DNA from: JACNKJ01 sp964344565 | Lineage (GTDB): Bacteria > Krumholzibacteriota > Krumholzibacteriia > JACNKJ01 | Assembly: GCA_964344565.1 (NCBI GenBank) | Contig: CAYFNT010000007.1 | Coordinates: 1-64,000, forward strand | Direction of reading: 5' to 3' | DNA length: 64,000 nucleotides | In this document: in pieces, positions 7,690 through 17,320 of the stretch | Numbering within the stretch: the first letter of the stretch is position 1 | Layout: every line of letters begins with the position of its first letter | The notes under the pieces: model-generated | Told to the model about the DNA's origin: nothing | The model's database searches: none | Seen by the model: only the letters and a program-made list of their open reading frames with translations | Position numbers and translations under genes: made by a program

Positions 7690-9593
7690 GCTTCCTCCGA
7701 TACTTGCTCGCGCAGCTCCCGAAGCCCGGGCAGCTGCGTCGATTCGGGGTGCCGATCCATCAGGCCTTCGATGAATTGCCGGGCCCGGGCCGCATCTCCC
7801 ATGCGAAGGGACAGTCGGGCCGCCCGTTCCAGAGCCGAGGCCGCGCGATGGTGCTCGGGGAAATCGCGCTCCAGGCGCGTCCAGACCTCGATGGCCTCGC
7901 CGGAGCGATAGGCCTCTTCGTAGAGCGTGCCCATGCGGAAAAGCAGGGTGGGCAGGGACTCGTCCTCGGGAAATTCATCCACGAACAGGGCCAGGCGCTC
8001 GGCGGCCTCCAGCGGCCGCTGGCGGATCTCCAGTTCCAGGGAGCCGCGCATGAGCTTGGCCAGGGACTGGGGCCACTGCGCCGACTCGGCCAGAAGCAGC
8101 GCGTCCTCCAGGGCGTCGTTGGCTTCGCGGGCCGAGGGATACTCCTTGGCCAGCTCCGCGAGACTGTCCTGGGCCGCCTGCAGACCGCCGGTGAGGATGT
8201 CCGTGCGCGCCAGGTGATAGCGCGCGGCCAGATGCGCCTCGCCACGCTGGCGCAGGCGGGACAGCTCCACCATGGCCGAGGGGTCCACGGCTCCGTCCGT
8301 GCCCGTGGCGGCGGCCAGGGCCTCGAAGAGACCGCGGGCCTCGTCCTCGCGCTCCAGGGCCAGCAGGTCGAGTCCCAGCTCGATTTCCAATCGCCAGGTC
8401 TCGTGACGCGGGAACCAGGCGAAGGGTTTCAGCAGGGCTTCGCGGATGGCCTCCTCGGCCGCCGCGGCCTCGCCCAGGCGCCGGCGAAGGAAGTCCTGCC
8501 GCGCCAGGCAGATCTGCAGATTCTGGTCGTCGCCCCAGTTCCGGTCGCAGAGATCGGCGAGTTCCTCCGCGAGATTCGCATCCCCGGGCTCTCCGCGCAG
8601 GCGGGTCACGGCGTCGGCCTCGAGATCCAGGAGCAGGAGCGCCAGCTGGGCCTGTCGACCTTCGGGGCTGGCGCCGCCCTCGGCCAGCAGGATCTCCCAG
8701 ATTCGCCGCGCCACCCGCGGCTGCTCCTCGCATCGCCGCGCCTCGTTCTTCAACCAGGCGCGCCGCGCGGAATCCTCGCCGGGATAGGCCCGCTGCACCT
8801 CGCGCAGGTAACCCTCCCAGTCGCCGCCTGCGTAGTGGATCTCGCGAAGCAGAGGCGCGAGTCGTTCGCCCGAGGGCGCCGCGCCGAGACTGTCGGCCAG
8901 ATTCGACAAGTTCGCGAGGTCCTCGTGTTCCCGCAGCAGGCGCTCGGCACTGCGCACCAGGTTTCGCGTGGGAGGATGCTCCTTGTAGTCGTGGGGCCAG
9001 TCGGCGAAGGCCGTCAGGATGGCCTCGGGCCTTCCGCCGATGGAGTACTCCTGGAGCAGTCCCTCGAAGAGTCGGGCGCGCCCCCGTTCGTCCCGCGGGG
9101 ACAGTCGCTCGAGGCCGAGCTTGTAGGCGCTCTCGGCCAGGTCGTATCGATCCACGCTGCGGTAGAGGTCGGCGAGGGCCGCGAAGGATGAGGATCGATA
9201 GCTCCCGGCGAGATACATTTCCTCGGCCATGCGCCGGCCTTCCGCCTCGCGACCGGTGCGCAGGAGGAGCTTGGCCAGCTCCGTGCCGATGCCCAGGGAA
9301 AGGGGCGATCGCGAAAGCAGGTCCCGCAGCAAGAGCTCGGCCTCGTCGTACTGCTCGAGCAGCACCTGGGCCCGGCTCATTTCGAAGAGCAGGTGATCCT
9401 GCCCCGGGTATTCGCGATTGAGCTGCTGCAGCAGGTCCAGGGCCAGGTCGGGGCGGGCGCGCATGAGACTCTGGGCGGACTGGAGTCGCTGGGCGAGATT
9501 GCTCGAGGATCCCACCGTGGGCATCTGGGGCGGCACCCGCTCCGCTAGGGCGGGCAGGGCGAGCAGCATGAGCAGGAGGGCAAGCTTCCTCAC
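7686..9593 (-). CDS. exported TPR-repeat protein
   Basis: A 635-residue protein with signal peptide MRKLALLLMLLALPALA followed almost entirely by tetratricopeptide-like helical pairs. Repeats with the W/LG/AY/FA/P spacing are seen from residue 30 (DLALDLLQQLNREYPGQDHLLFEMSRAQ) to the C-terminus, where RMGTLYEEAYRSGEAIEVW and SALERAARLSLRMGDAARA are the clearest. Such a solenoid in the periplasm usually scaffolds a protein complex. The start is GTG 9593, overlapping the DUF4175-type gene by four bases. Conserved placement beside DUF4159/DUF4175 genes suggests it works with them in an envelope assembly. The partner is not known. Confidence 0.75.
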   Translation of the reverse strand: MRKLALLLMLLALPALAERVPPQMPTVGSSSNLAQRLQSAQSLMRARPDLALDLLQQLNREYPGQDHLLFEMSRAQVLLEQYDEAELLLRDLLSRSPLSLGIGTELAKLLLRTGREAEGRRMAEEMYLAGSYRSSSFAALADLYRSVDRYDLAESAYKLGLERLSPRDERGRARLFEGLLQEYSIGGRPEAILTAFADWPHDYKEHPPTRNLVRSAERLLREHEDLANLSNLADSLGAAPSGERLAPLLREIHYAGGDWEGYLREVQRAYPGEDSARRAWLKNEARRCEEQPRVARRIWEILLAEGGASPEGRQAQLALLLLDLEADAVTRLRGEPGDANLAEELADLCDRNWGDDQNLQICLARQDFLRRRLGEAAAAEEAIREALLKPFAWFPRHETWRLEIELGLDLLALEREDEARGLFEALAAATGTDGAVDPSAMVELSRLRQRGEAHLAARYHLARTDILTGGLQAAQDSLAELAKEYPSAREANDALEDALLLAESAQWPQSLAKLMRGSLELEIRQRPLEAAERLALFVDEFPEDESLPTLLFRMGTLYEEAYRSGEAIEVWTRLERDFPEHHRAASALERAARLSLRMGDAARARQFIEGLMDRHPESTQLPGLRELREQVSEEA

Positions 9594-12500
9594 GGCAGAT
9601 CCCTCCCCCGCTCCTCCTCCAGCAGCCCGCGGTAGTACTCTCGGATGAGCTCCTCGTACTCCGGCGGCAGCTCCTCGCCCAGCCCCCGGCGGATGGCCTC
9701 GCGCAGGGCATCCAGGGGATCGTCCCCCTCGCGGAGTTCGGGCCAGAGGGGCGCGAGCTCCTCGCCGGTCTTGCTCTCGCGCTCGCGCTTGAAATCCTGA
9801 CGGTGCAGCGAGCGCTGGGCGTCGAGCAGGCGCTCGAAGATCTTCTCCTGGCGGCGGATGGTCTCGTCGCTGAGCCGTCCGGCTTCCAGGTCCTTCTCCA
9901 CTTCCTTCATCTCTTCGAGGATGCGGTCCAGACGGCCCAGGGCCTCGTCGGCCTCACTGCCACCCAGCTCCTCGAGCCCGCGGCGCACGGCTTCCTGCTC
10001 CGCCTTCAGGCGGGCCATGCCCGAACGCTGTTCCTGGGACAGTCCGCCCTCGCCCATCTGCTGCTTGAGGCCCTGGGAGTCCTTGTTGAGCTGCTCCTGC
10101 TGCTGCAGCATGGACTGCATCTGTCCCAGGGGACTGCTGCAGGAGCCGCCGCCCTGGCCCATCTGCTGCACGCCGTGGAGCAGTTCCACCACGGCCAGGT
10201 TCGTGTGGCGCAGGGCCTGATTCGATTCGCCCAGTCCGCGGGAACCGCGCTGGGCCTCCAGTTCGGCCACGCTGCCTTCCAGGGACTGCTGGGCCCGCGA
10301 GGTCTCGCGCAGGGCCGCCCGGCTGATGGCCATGGTTTCGGAGGCCACCTCGAGCATCTCGGCGCGAAGGCGTTCGATGATGCGGTAGAGATCCATCTGG
10401 CGGCGGGCGGCGCGGGCCATGTCGTCGCGGGAGGCGCCCCCGCGGCTCATGTCCTCGATGCCGTCGCGGCCCTCCTCCACACGTCCGGAGAATTCGAGGG
10501 CCTCGCGGGTGACGCGCTCGATGCCCGCCATGGCTTCGGCGTCCATCTGCGAGGCCATGCTCGACTGGGCCTCCACGATCTGCCAGTAGAGCTTGAGCAG
10601 TCGCTTCATGGCCTCCTGCTGGGAATCGCCGGACATCCCCTCCTGGCTCTCGTCGCCGGTCTTGGGCTGTTGCTGTTGCTGCTGTTGCTCTTCGGACTGC
10701 TCGCGCATCTCCTCGGCCGCCTCGCGCATGGATTCGGACGGAGACTCCTGCTCCTCGCTCATGTTCTCGGCGACTTCGGGGAATTCCTCGGACAGTTCCT
10801 CGGCGGTCTCGGTCACGTCCTTCTCGAGGGCCTCGCTCTCCTCGGCGAGCTGCTCCTGACGCTCGGCCAGCGACTCCATGGTCTCGGAATCGCTGCCGCC
10901 CTCTTCGGCGGCCTCGGTCTCTTCGGCGAGTTGCTCCTGCTGCTGCAGGATTTCGTCGGCCTGCTGCAGGAGGGCGTCCATCTTCTGTTCGCGCAGGATC
11001 TGCTCCAGCAGCTTCTCCGTGCGCTCGAGCTGTTCGAGCAGGGCCTCCTGGTCCATGCGCATGTCGGCCAGATCATCGGGCAGGGACCCGGGATCCATCT
11101 GCTCGAGCATCTCCTCGAAGCGGCGCAGGATCTCGCCGGCCTCGGTACCGCTGAGTTCCTCCATCATCTGCTGGATCTGTTCGAGTTTCTCCGCGGTCTC
11201 CTCGCGCATGAGCTCATTGGCGGCCATCTCCTCGAGGCGCTCCTGCAGATCATCGCTCAATTCGGACAGTTCCTCGGTGAGGGTCTCCTGCTTCTCGAAG
11301 GCCTCGCGCAGCTTCTCTTCCTTCTCCCAGTCCATCTCGGGGTCCGCGCGCAGTTCCTCTTCGAGCTGGCGCAGCTCCTCCTGCATCTTGCGGCCTTCCT
11401 CGAGCATGTCGTCCATGTCCTCGCCGCGGGCGAGGTCTTCGCGATCGATCTCCTCGAAGAGTTCGCGCAGGGAGGGCAGCTGCAGTCGATGGATCCCGCT
11501 GCGCGCGTACTGCGGCGCGCCGGGACGATTGTCCCAGGCCTCCGCCCAGTATTCCACCACGTCGCCGGGGAAGAGCTGCAGGCCTTCCAGATTCCAGAAG
11601 ACGCGCTCGGCCCGCCGCGGCGAGGCTTCCCCGTCCCGCGGCACGGGCACGGTGAGCGTGTCGATGCGCCCGAGCACCATGGCCCGCAGGCGCAGGGTGC
11701 TCACGCCGTAGTCGTCGGCCGCGAGCAGATCGATACGCGCCCGCAGGTCGCGGTTGAGTTCGGCGTCGGGCTCCGGCGCGAGGATGTCCACCTCGGGGCC
11801 TTGATCGGCCCGGGCCCGCAGGCTGAGCAGCCAGGGCGTGCGGTTCTCCACGCCGTGGCGGTCGCGCAGGGTGATGGCCAGGCGCCGGTCGCGGTCCAGG
11901 GGGAAGCGGCCGCTGAGCCCGCCGCCCTCCGTCTCCAGACGCAGCGAGTCGCCCGACTCGAAGCGGATCCAGGCCTCGCTGAGTTCGGACGATGCCCGCG
12001 CCTTCAGCTCGAGACTGCTGCCCTCCGGCAGGGTCAGCTCTCCCGAGCCGAGCTCGAGAATCTGCAGGGGCAGATTCGTGTAGTCCGGCGGCGCGGCGCT
12101 GATGGCCAGACTGTCGATGACCGGCGGATGGAAGATATCCACGCGGTGCCACTCGCCCTCCTGCCTGCCGCGGCTGAAGCGGTAGGCGAAGCTCGTGCGG
12201 ATGTCCTTCAGTTCATGTTCGTAGTTCAGGTTCTCGTTCTCGAGCGCCAGCTCGAGGGGCAGATCGCCGGTCTCGTTGAACTCCAGTCGGACTTCTCCAC
12301 GAAAGCGCCAGGGTACATTGCGCGCCTCGGCGCGCAGTGTGATGTCGCCGCCGGCCAGAAGCTCCACCGATCCGGGCGACACATCGAGCCAGGCCCTTTC
12401 CTCGTAATGACCTGTCTCCCCGGGCAGGAGCAGGAAGTGCAGTGGACGGATTCCCGCCGAGGAGGGCAGCAGCATGAGAAGCAGCGCCGCGGCCGCGGTG

Positions 12501-12979
12501 ACCAGTCCCGCCACGGTGACGCGAAGCGGAGCGCGATGCGGCACGGGCAATCCCTCGGCCAGCTCCGCCACCGCGCGATGCAGGACCGATTCGAGGATCT
12601 CGGGAGAGTAGCCCTTGCCGTCCAGGCGGCCGGCCGCGTGGTCGGCGGCGGTCTCGAGCACCTGGCTCCGGTCGCGACGGGCCTCCACCTCGCGCAGCAG
12701 TCTGCGCGAGGAAGGCAGTCGCCGCCAGGGCCAAAGCAGGGCGACCAGAACCGGAAGCAGGACGAGGGCCCAGAACAGGGTAGCCAGGGCCTCGCCGGAG
12801 GCGGGGGCTGCCGGCGGGCGGAAGCGCACGATGAGGGCGAAGGTCAGCCCCACGGCGCCCTGGGCCAGCTTCACCCATGGCAGACTCGCCAGCAGATGGC
12901 GACGCCGGGCGCGGGTAAGCTCCCTCTTCAGCAGACGCGCGAAGCGTCCGCGGGATCGCTGTTCCGGTCCTGGGCTCAT
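9590..12979 (-). CDS. DUF4175-type membrane protein with long coiled-coil region
   Basis: An 1129-residue inner-membrane protein. Two N-terminal transmembrane helices (WVKLAQGAVGLTFALIV and LATLFWALVLLPVLVALLW) and a third near residue 165 precede a periplasmic part with Ig-like segments up to residue 500. From about 505 to 1050 it is an acidic, Glu/Gln-rich coiled coil, including a seven-Gln run. This organisation fits the DUF4175 family, found in alpha-proteobacteria and in FCB/Gemmatimonadota clusters with DUF4159, BatA-like and DUF58 genes. Function is unproven; a tension-bearing or scaffolding role at the envelope is a reasonable guess. ATG 12979 overlaps the preceding stop (ATGA), and the stop overlaps the next GTG start. 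Confidence 0.7.
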   Translation of the reverse strand: MSPGPEQRSRGRFARLLKRELTRARRRHLLASLPWVKLAQGAVGLTFALIVRFRPPAAPASGEALATLFWALVLLPVLVALLWPWRRLPSSRRLLREVEARRDRSQVLETAADHAAGRLDGKGYSPEILESVLHRAVAELAEGLPVPHRAPLRVTVAGLVTAAAALLLMLLPSSAGIRPLHFLLLPGETGHYEERAWLDVSPGSVELLAGGDITLRAEARNVPWRFRGEVRLEFNETGDLPLELALENENLNYEHELKDIRTSFAYRFSRGRQEGEWHRVDIFHPPVIDSLAISAAPPDYTNLPLQILELGSGELTLPEGSSLELKARASSELSEAWIRFESGDSLRLETEGGGLSGRFPLDRDRRLAITLRDRHGVENRTPWLLSLRARADQGPEVDILAPEPDAELNRDLRARIDLLAADDYGVSTLRLRAMVLGRIDTLTVPVPRDGEASPRRAERVFWNLEGLQLFPGDVVEYWAEAWDNRPGAPQYARSGIHRLQLPSLRELFEEIDREDLARGEDMDDMLEEGRKMQEELRQLEEELRADPEMDWEKEEKLREAFEKQETLTEELSELSDDLQERLEEMAANELMREETAEKLEQIQQMMEELSGTEAGEILRRFEEMLEQMDPGSLPDDLADMRMDQEALLEQLERTEKLLEQILREQKMDALLQQADEILQQQEQLAEETEAAEEGGSDSETMESLAERQEQLAEESEALEKDVTETAEELSEEFPEVAENMSEEQESPSESMREAAEEMREQSEEQQQQQQQPKTGDESQEGMSGDSQQEAMKRLLKLYWQIVEAQSSMASQMDAEAMAGIERVTREALEFSGRVEEGRDGIEDMSRGGASRDDMARAARRQMDLYRIIERLRAEMLEVASETMAISRAALRETSRAQQSLEGSVAELEAQRGSRGLGESNQALRHTNLAVVELLHGVQQMGQGGGSCSSPLGQMQSMLQQQEQLNKDSQGLKQQMGEGGLSQEQRSGMARLKAEQEAVRRGLEELGGSEADEALGRLDRILEEMKEVEKDLEAGRLSDETIRRQEKIFERLLDAQRSLHRQDFKRERESKTGEELAPLWPELREGDDPLDALREAIRRGLGEELPPEYEELIREYYRGLLEEERGRDLP

Positions 12980-13626
12980 TGATCGTTCCGGGTCAGGGCG
13001 TAGTAGAGAACGTTCACGGCCATGCGAAAGGCCGCTTCGCGCTTTTCGGGAGGATTCTTGTGGACGCTGGCGTCCTCCAGACCGTCGCCGATGTCGGCCT
13101 CATGGGTGTAGAAGACCGCCAGGCGACCATCGAGGAAAACGCCCCATCCCTGGGGCGGCCTCCCGTCGTGCTCGTGGATTTTGGGAACCCCCGCGAGCTC
13201 GTACCATGAATGATAGATGGGGTGATCGGCCGGGACAAGTTCCAGGGCCGCCTCGGGAAAGAGCCGGGCCATGGAGGCGCGGAAGGACTTGTCCATGCCG
13301 TAGTTATCGTCCGCGTAGAGGAATCCTCCGCCTTCCAGCCACTCTCGGAGCGCTTTCTCTTCTTCTTCCGAAAAGCGGACCTGGCCGTGCCCGGTGAGAT
13401 AGACGAAGGGCGTGCGGCGCAGCACCGGGTCCAGGGGCCGCAGCACGATTTCCCGCTCGGCGGCCGCCAGACCCGTGCGCCGCTCGAACTCGTCCAGCCA
13501 GTTGGGGATGCTGCTGGGGTCGGCGTACCAGTCGCCGCCGCCGCCGTAGTGGAGACGTCCGATCTGGATATCCGCGGCGCAGGCCACGGTCGCCAGCAAG
13601 AGCAGCAGGAAGGCGAGTCTAGTCAT
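12976..13626 (-). CDS. secreted DUF4159-type protein
   Basis: A 216-residue exported protein (signal peptide MTRLAFLLLLLATVACA). The mature sequence starts IQIGRLHYGGGGDWYADPSSI, then carries PFVYLTGHGQVRFSEEE, EWLEGGGFLYADDNYG and VFYTHEADIGDG, which are the signature blocks of DUF4159, a ThuA/amidotransferase-like fold found next to MoxR/BatA genes. No proven activity. The chosen ATG 13626 overlaps the kinase stop by eight bases and gives a clean signal peptide; the longer frame from 13851 has non-conserved Arg/Pro-rich sequence and is rejected. The Ala-Cys-Ala at the signal end could also be a weak lipobox. Confidence 0.75.
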   Translation of the reverse strand: MTRLAFLLLLLATVACAADIQIGRLHYGGGGDWYADPSSIPNWLDEFERRTGLAAAEREIVLRPLDPVLRRTPFVYLTGHGQVRFSEEEEKALREWLEGGGFLYADDNYGMDKSFRASMARLFPEAALELVPADHPIYHSWYELAGVPKIHEHDGRPPQGWGVFLDGRLAVFYTHEADIGDGLEDASVHKNPPEKREAAFRMAVNVLYYALTRNDQ

Positions 13627-16600
13627 CGGCGGCCTCCGGGAGCCAGAGCAGGGAGATGGCTCCCCCCTCCGGATGGTTCTCGATGCGCAGGCGGCCGCCC
13701 ATCTCCTCGCTGAGCTGCGCGCAGATGGCAAGACCCAGACCGGTGCCCGAGGTCTTGGTGGAGAAGTAGGGCTCGAAGAGCCTGTCGCGAAGTTCCTCGG
13801 GAATGCCGGGACCGTGATCCCGCAGGCTGAGCTCGCCTCCGCCGTCCACACGCCGCCAGCGCAGCTCCACCCGTCCGCCTTCCTCCATGGCCTCCCGGGC
13901 GTTCTCCACCAGATTCAGGATGATCTTCCGCAGCGCCTCCCGGTCGGCCCGCACCTGGATAGTCTCGAGTTCGGGCAGGTGCAGATCCAGGGCCGCGCCG
14001 GCGTAGGGCGAGACCACTTCCACAGCGAGGGCCGGCAGGTCCACCGATCCCAACTCGAGCTTCTGGCCGCGGCCGAAGCTGGAGAAGTCGCGGGCGATGC
14101 GCTTGAGGATCTCCACCTGCTCGTAGAGGGTCGCCACCGTGTCGCTGAAGACGGCGTCGAAGTTCGGCTTCTTGTCGCGCCAGGCCCGCTCCATGTGCTG
14201 CACCGAGAGCTTGATGGGCGTGAGCGGATTCTTGATTTCGTGGGCGACCTGCCGGGCCATCTCGCTCCAGGCCTCGAGTCGCTTCTTGCGCACGATCTCG
14301 CGCTGGGCCTCTTCCAGGCGATCGGTCATGGCGTTGAATGAGCTGACCAGCTCGCCGATCTCGTCCCCGCCGGTCTCGGCCAGTCGCTCGCTGAAATCGC
14401 CGGCGGCCACGCGGCGGGTGCCCAGCTGAAGGCGCTGGATGGGCACGAAGATGCGCCGGGAGAGCCATCCGCCCAGGGACAGGGCGAGCAGCAGCAGGAG
14501 CGAGGCCAGAGCGAAGACCTGTCCGGTGGCCTGGCGCATGGCCAGTCGGCGGTCGGCCCGGCCCGCCGGATTCTGGCTGCTCAAGACGCCGGCGGGGGAG
14601 CCGTCCACGCCGGGCAGGGCCAGGAGTGCGCGCTGGAAACGGCCGTCCTCGCCCGGCTCGCTGAGGGGAGCGGCCGACTCAGCGGCATCGCCCAGGCCCT
14701 GGACGCTGGCCATGCGAAGTCGCGGAGGGAGCCATCCCAGACCGTAGGGTTCCACGCGATTGCTGTGCAGAAGGTCGCCGCCGCGATAGAGGCTCAGATC
14801 GCCGCCGATGCCGTGGGCCAGGTCGCTCACCTGTTCGGAGCCGATCTTCATGCGGTAGTAGACCGTGAGGGGCACCCCGGCTCCCCGGGGAGAGCGGACC
14901 GAGGTGTCGACGAGCAGCCCCGCGTAGAGATTGCGGCCGGACCGTTCGTAGACCACCTGGTCGCGGGGCAGCACCGCGAGGAATGAGTCGGCCTCCGCTT
15001 GGCCCCAGTTCCGAAGCATCTCGTCCAGACGGATCCGGCCCTGGCGATCGAAGATCATGATCTCGTTGAGGGCCTGGGGACCGAGATCCCGCGGCGCGCG
15101 CTCGAAGAGCGGATCCTCCACCACGAAGGGCTTCACGTATTCGCTGCGCGCGAGGTCCTGGGCCTCCTGGCGCACCTGGCTTTCGAGCAGGCTTCGGGCG
15201 GCCTGCACCCGCTGCAGGGCCGCGCGTTCGGAGCCCTCCTCCAGTTGCCGCAGCACCTCCCGGGCGCCGAGCACCCCGATGAGGGCCGTGGGCAGCAGGG
15301 CGACCAGAAGGAAGGAGCCGAGCAGGCGTCCCTGGAAACCGAACTCCAACCCGCGCCGGTTTCGGCTCCTCGCGGGCAGACCGGCCGCGGCCAGGAACAG
15401 CTCCACCAGCACCAGGAGTGAGACCGCCGTCAGATAGAGCGAGGTGCGGGACAGCGCCGCCATGAGCCGCGCCGCCGATCCCCGCTCACGCAGGCTCAGG
15501 GGACGGTCCAGACGCGGCGCCTCGCTGGGGATGTCCAGCATCAGGGCGCCCAGGTTGCCCACGACGTCCTGCAGGGCGGTCTCGCCGCGCAGGAAGGACC
15601 CTTCCGTGGCGCTCTCCAGCACCTGGATGCGGATGTCCGGGCCGCGGCCCAGGGGCTGCAGCAGATCCGGCGGATCGGGCACCCCACCCACCTGGTGCCG
15701 GCTGCGCAGGGTGCCTCTCGGGCCGTAGACGGCCAAGCCGCCGGGCCCTTCCATCTGGGTCAGCTGGCTGCGGCTCCAGAGGGACAGGGCGAAACCCGCG
15801 TCGGGCCGCTCGCCGGAGGCCAGCACGCTGCGCAGTTCCCGGTCCCCGGCCAACTCACCCAGCAGGCGACGCAGCAGCAGGCGCCGGCCCATGCCGGCCT
15901 CGCTCGAGGCGGCCTGGGAGTCGAGGGCTTCGAGATACTGCTCCTGGGCCCGCTCCTGCACATCCTGAACGATGAAGACCGTGGAGATCACCAGGGGCAG
16001 GAGCAGCCAGATCACTCCCGGCTCGCGGCTGCCCCGGGTGGACGGCACCCAGAGGGCCAGTCCCAGCAGAAGCGCCGCCAGAACCATGGGAGCGCTTCTC
16101 CAGATGAGGGCCGACGCGGCGCAGAGAAGCAGCAACAGGATCAGACGCCAGCTCGTGTTCAGGGCCCGCCATGCCCGCCGGGCCGCCGGAAGCAGCAGCA
16201 GCAGGAAGAGGAACTGGATGAACAGGATGCCAAGATGCAGCGCCGCGCCTGGCGCCGAGGGCAGCAGTCCCTCGAAGAGCAGCGCGCCGGAGCTGTTGGC
16301 CAGCAGGACGCCCGCGATGAACCGTCCCAGAACCAGGGCGGCCAAGGGCGGAATGATGGCCAGGGGGATGGCCAGGGCCGGGGATTCGGGCGCGGCCCCT
16401 TCCCCGTCCAGACGTCGCAGCAGGAAGAACGCCAGGAAGAGGATCGAGGCGCTGAGCAGCAGGTCGCCGGGGCTGGCCGCGAGGCCGCCCAGGCCCGGCA
16501 GGGAGAAGTCCCTTCCGTCGAAGAGCCTTCCCTGGGGCTCGAGAAACAGAAGTGCGCCGCGAATCACCAGGGCGCCGCCGAGCACGCCTCCCGCCATGCC

Positions 16601-17320
16601 GAGCCTGCGCAGCGGTGGCGGCAGATTCGGGCGGGACAGCAGCATCAGACCCAAGACCAGGAGGGGCAGCGCCGCCCAGAGCGTGGCCCTGGAGGTCTGC
16701 CTCGGCAGCGCATCGGCGATGCGGGGCCGGGAGTAGAGCCGCAGGAACCGCTGTCCCGAAATGCTGAGCAGAGCGCCGCCCTCTTCGCCGCTGACGAAGA
16801 CTTCCCAGGGCGAGGCCTCGGAGAGCTGCAGACGTCCGCCTTCCACGGGCAGCACGGCGAGCTGTCCGTCCCAGAGGATTGGCGGACCGGGTCCCTCGGC
16901 CCCGTCGGTGCGGAGCAGGGGTAGGTCGAGAAGCCAGAGGGAGCCGTCCTCGTCGGGCATGGCCAGACTCAGCACGCGGAAAACGCCGTAGGATCGCAGA
17001 TTCAGCAGGGGACCGGCGGGGCTCTCGGGCAGATCGCGGGTTGGCGGTATGGACCAGCCCGCCCAGGCGAGGGCCTCCTCGCCCCGCAAGCGTTGCAGGC
17101 CCAGACCTCGAAGCGGCCCTTCCCGAGGGATGCGCGACTGGAGGGAAAGGGAGTCGAGGTCGGCGGCCCGAAGCGATTCGCCCAGAGTTCGCAGCTCCGC
17201 CAGGGCCGTCTCCAGTCCGGCGGCCATCTGCTCGGCTCCCGCCGGCAGCGGATGCTCCTGCTGGGCGACAGCGCCGCCGGAGAGCATCATCAACAGAATC
17301 GCGATCAGGCATCGCTTCAC
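13619..17320 (-). CDS. very large NtrY-like multi-pass sensor histidine kinase
   Basis: A 1233-residue membrane kinase starting at GTG 17320. It has an N-terminal signal-like helix and a periplasmic part, then about seven closely packed transmembrane helices (roughly residues 210-480), a second periplasmic segment, two further helices, a dCache-like periplasmic domain and a last helix before HAMP (RIFVPIQRLQLGTRRVAAG). The catalytic end is complete: phospho-acceptor His at about 1027 in VAHEIKNPLTPIK, N-box NLVENAREA, G1 DHGPGI, F-box FEPYFSTK and G2 GTGLGLAI. The kinase core matches the NtrY group. No response regulator is adjacent, so it is an orphan kinase. It overlaps the upstream gene by GTGA and the DUF4159 gene by eight bases, tying its output to that envelope operon. 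Its size is about twice the usual NtrY length. Confidence 0.85.
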   Translation of the reverse strand: MKRCLIAILLMMLSGGAVAQQEHPLPAGAEQMAAGLETALAELRTLGESLRAADLDSLSLQSRIPREGPLRGLGLQRLRGEEALAWAGWSIPPTRDLPESPAGPLLNLRSYGVFRVLSLAMPDEDGSLWLLDLPLLRTDGAEGPGPPILWDGQLAVLPVEGGRLQLSEASPWEVFVSGEEGGALLSISGQRFLRLYSRPRIADALPRQTSRATLWAALPLLVLGLMLLSRPNLPPPLRRLGMAGGVLGGALVIRGALLFLEPQGRLFDGRDFSLPGLGGLAASPGDLLLSASILFLAFFLLRRLDGEGAAPESPALAIPLAIIPPLAALVLGRFIAGVLLANSSGALLFEGLLPSAPGAALHLGILFIQFLFLLLLLPAARRAWRALNTSWRLILLLLLCAASALIWRSAPMVLAALLLGLALWVPSTRGSREPGVIWLLLPLVISTVFIVQDVQERAQEQYLEALDSQAASSEAGMGRRLLLRRLLGELAGDRELRSVLASGERPDAGFALSLWSRSQLTQMEGPGGLAVYGPRGTLRSRHQVGGVPDPPDLLQPLGRGPDIRIQVLESATEGSFLRGETALQDVVGNLGALMLDIPSEAPRLDRPLSLRERGSAARLMAALSRTSLYLTAVSLLVLVELFLAAAGLPARSRNRRGLEFGFQGRLLGSFLLVALLPTALIGVLGAREVLRQLEEGSERAALQRVQAARSLLESQVRQEAQDLARSEYVKPFVVEDPLFERAPRDLGPQALNEIMIFDRQGRIRLDEMLRNWGQAEADSFLAVLPRDQVVYERSGRNLYAGLLVDTSVRSPRGAGVPLTVYYRMKIGSEQVSDLAHGIGGDLSLYRGGDLLHSNRVEPYGLGWLPPRLRMASVQGLGDAAESAAPLSEPGEDGRFQRALLALPGVDGSPAGVLSSQNPAGRADRRLAMRQATGQVFALASLLLLLALSLGGWLSRRIFVPIQRLQLGTRRVAAGDFSERLAETGGDEIGELVSSFNAMTDRLEEAQREIVRKKRLEAWSEMARQVAHEIKNPLTPIKLSVQHMERAWRDKKPNFDAVFSDTVATLYEQVEILKRIARDFSSFGRGQKLELGSVDLPALAVEVVSPYAGAALDLHLPELETIQVRADREALRKIILNLVENAREAMEEGGRVELRWRRVDGGGELSLRDHGPGIPEELRDRLFEPYFSTKTSGTGLGLAICAQLSEEMGGRLRIENHPEGGAISLLWLPEAADD

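Noticed and set aside
9803..12982. 1059-residue plus-strand open frame opposite the DUF4175-type gene
   Set aside because: It is the antisense shadow of a high-GC gene: Leu/His/Gly-rich, no motifs, and the minus-strand gene has coupled starts and recognisable structure.
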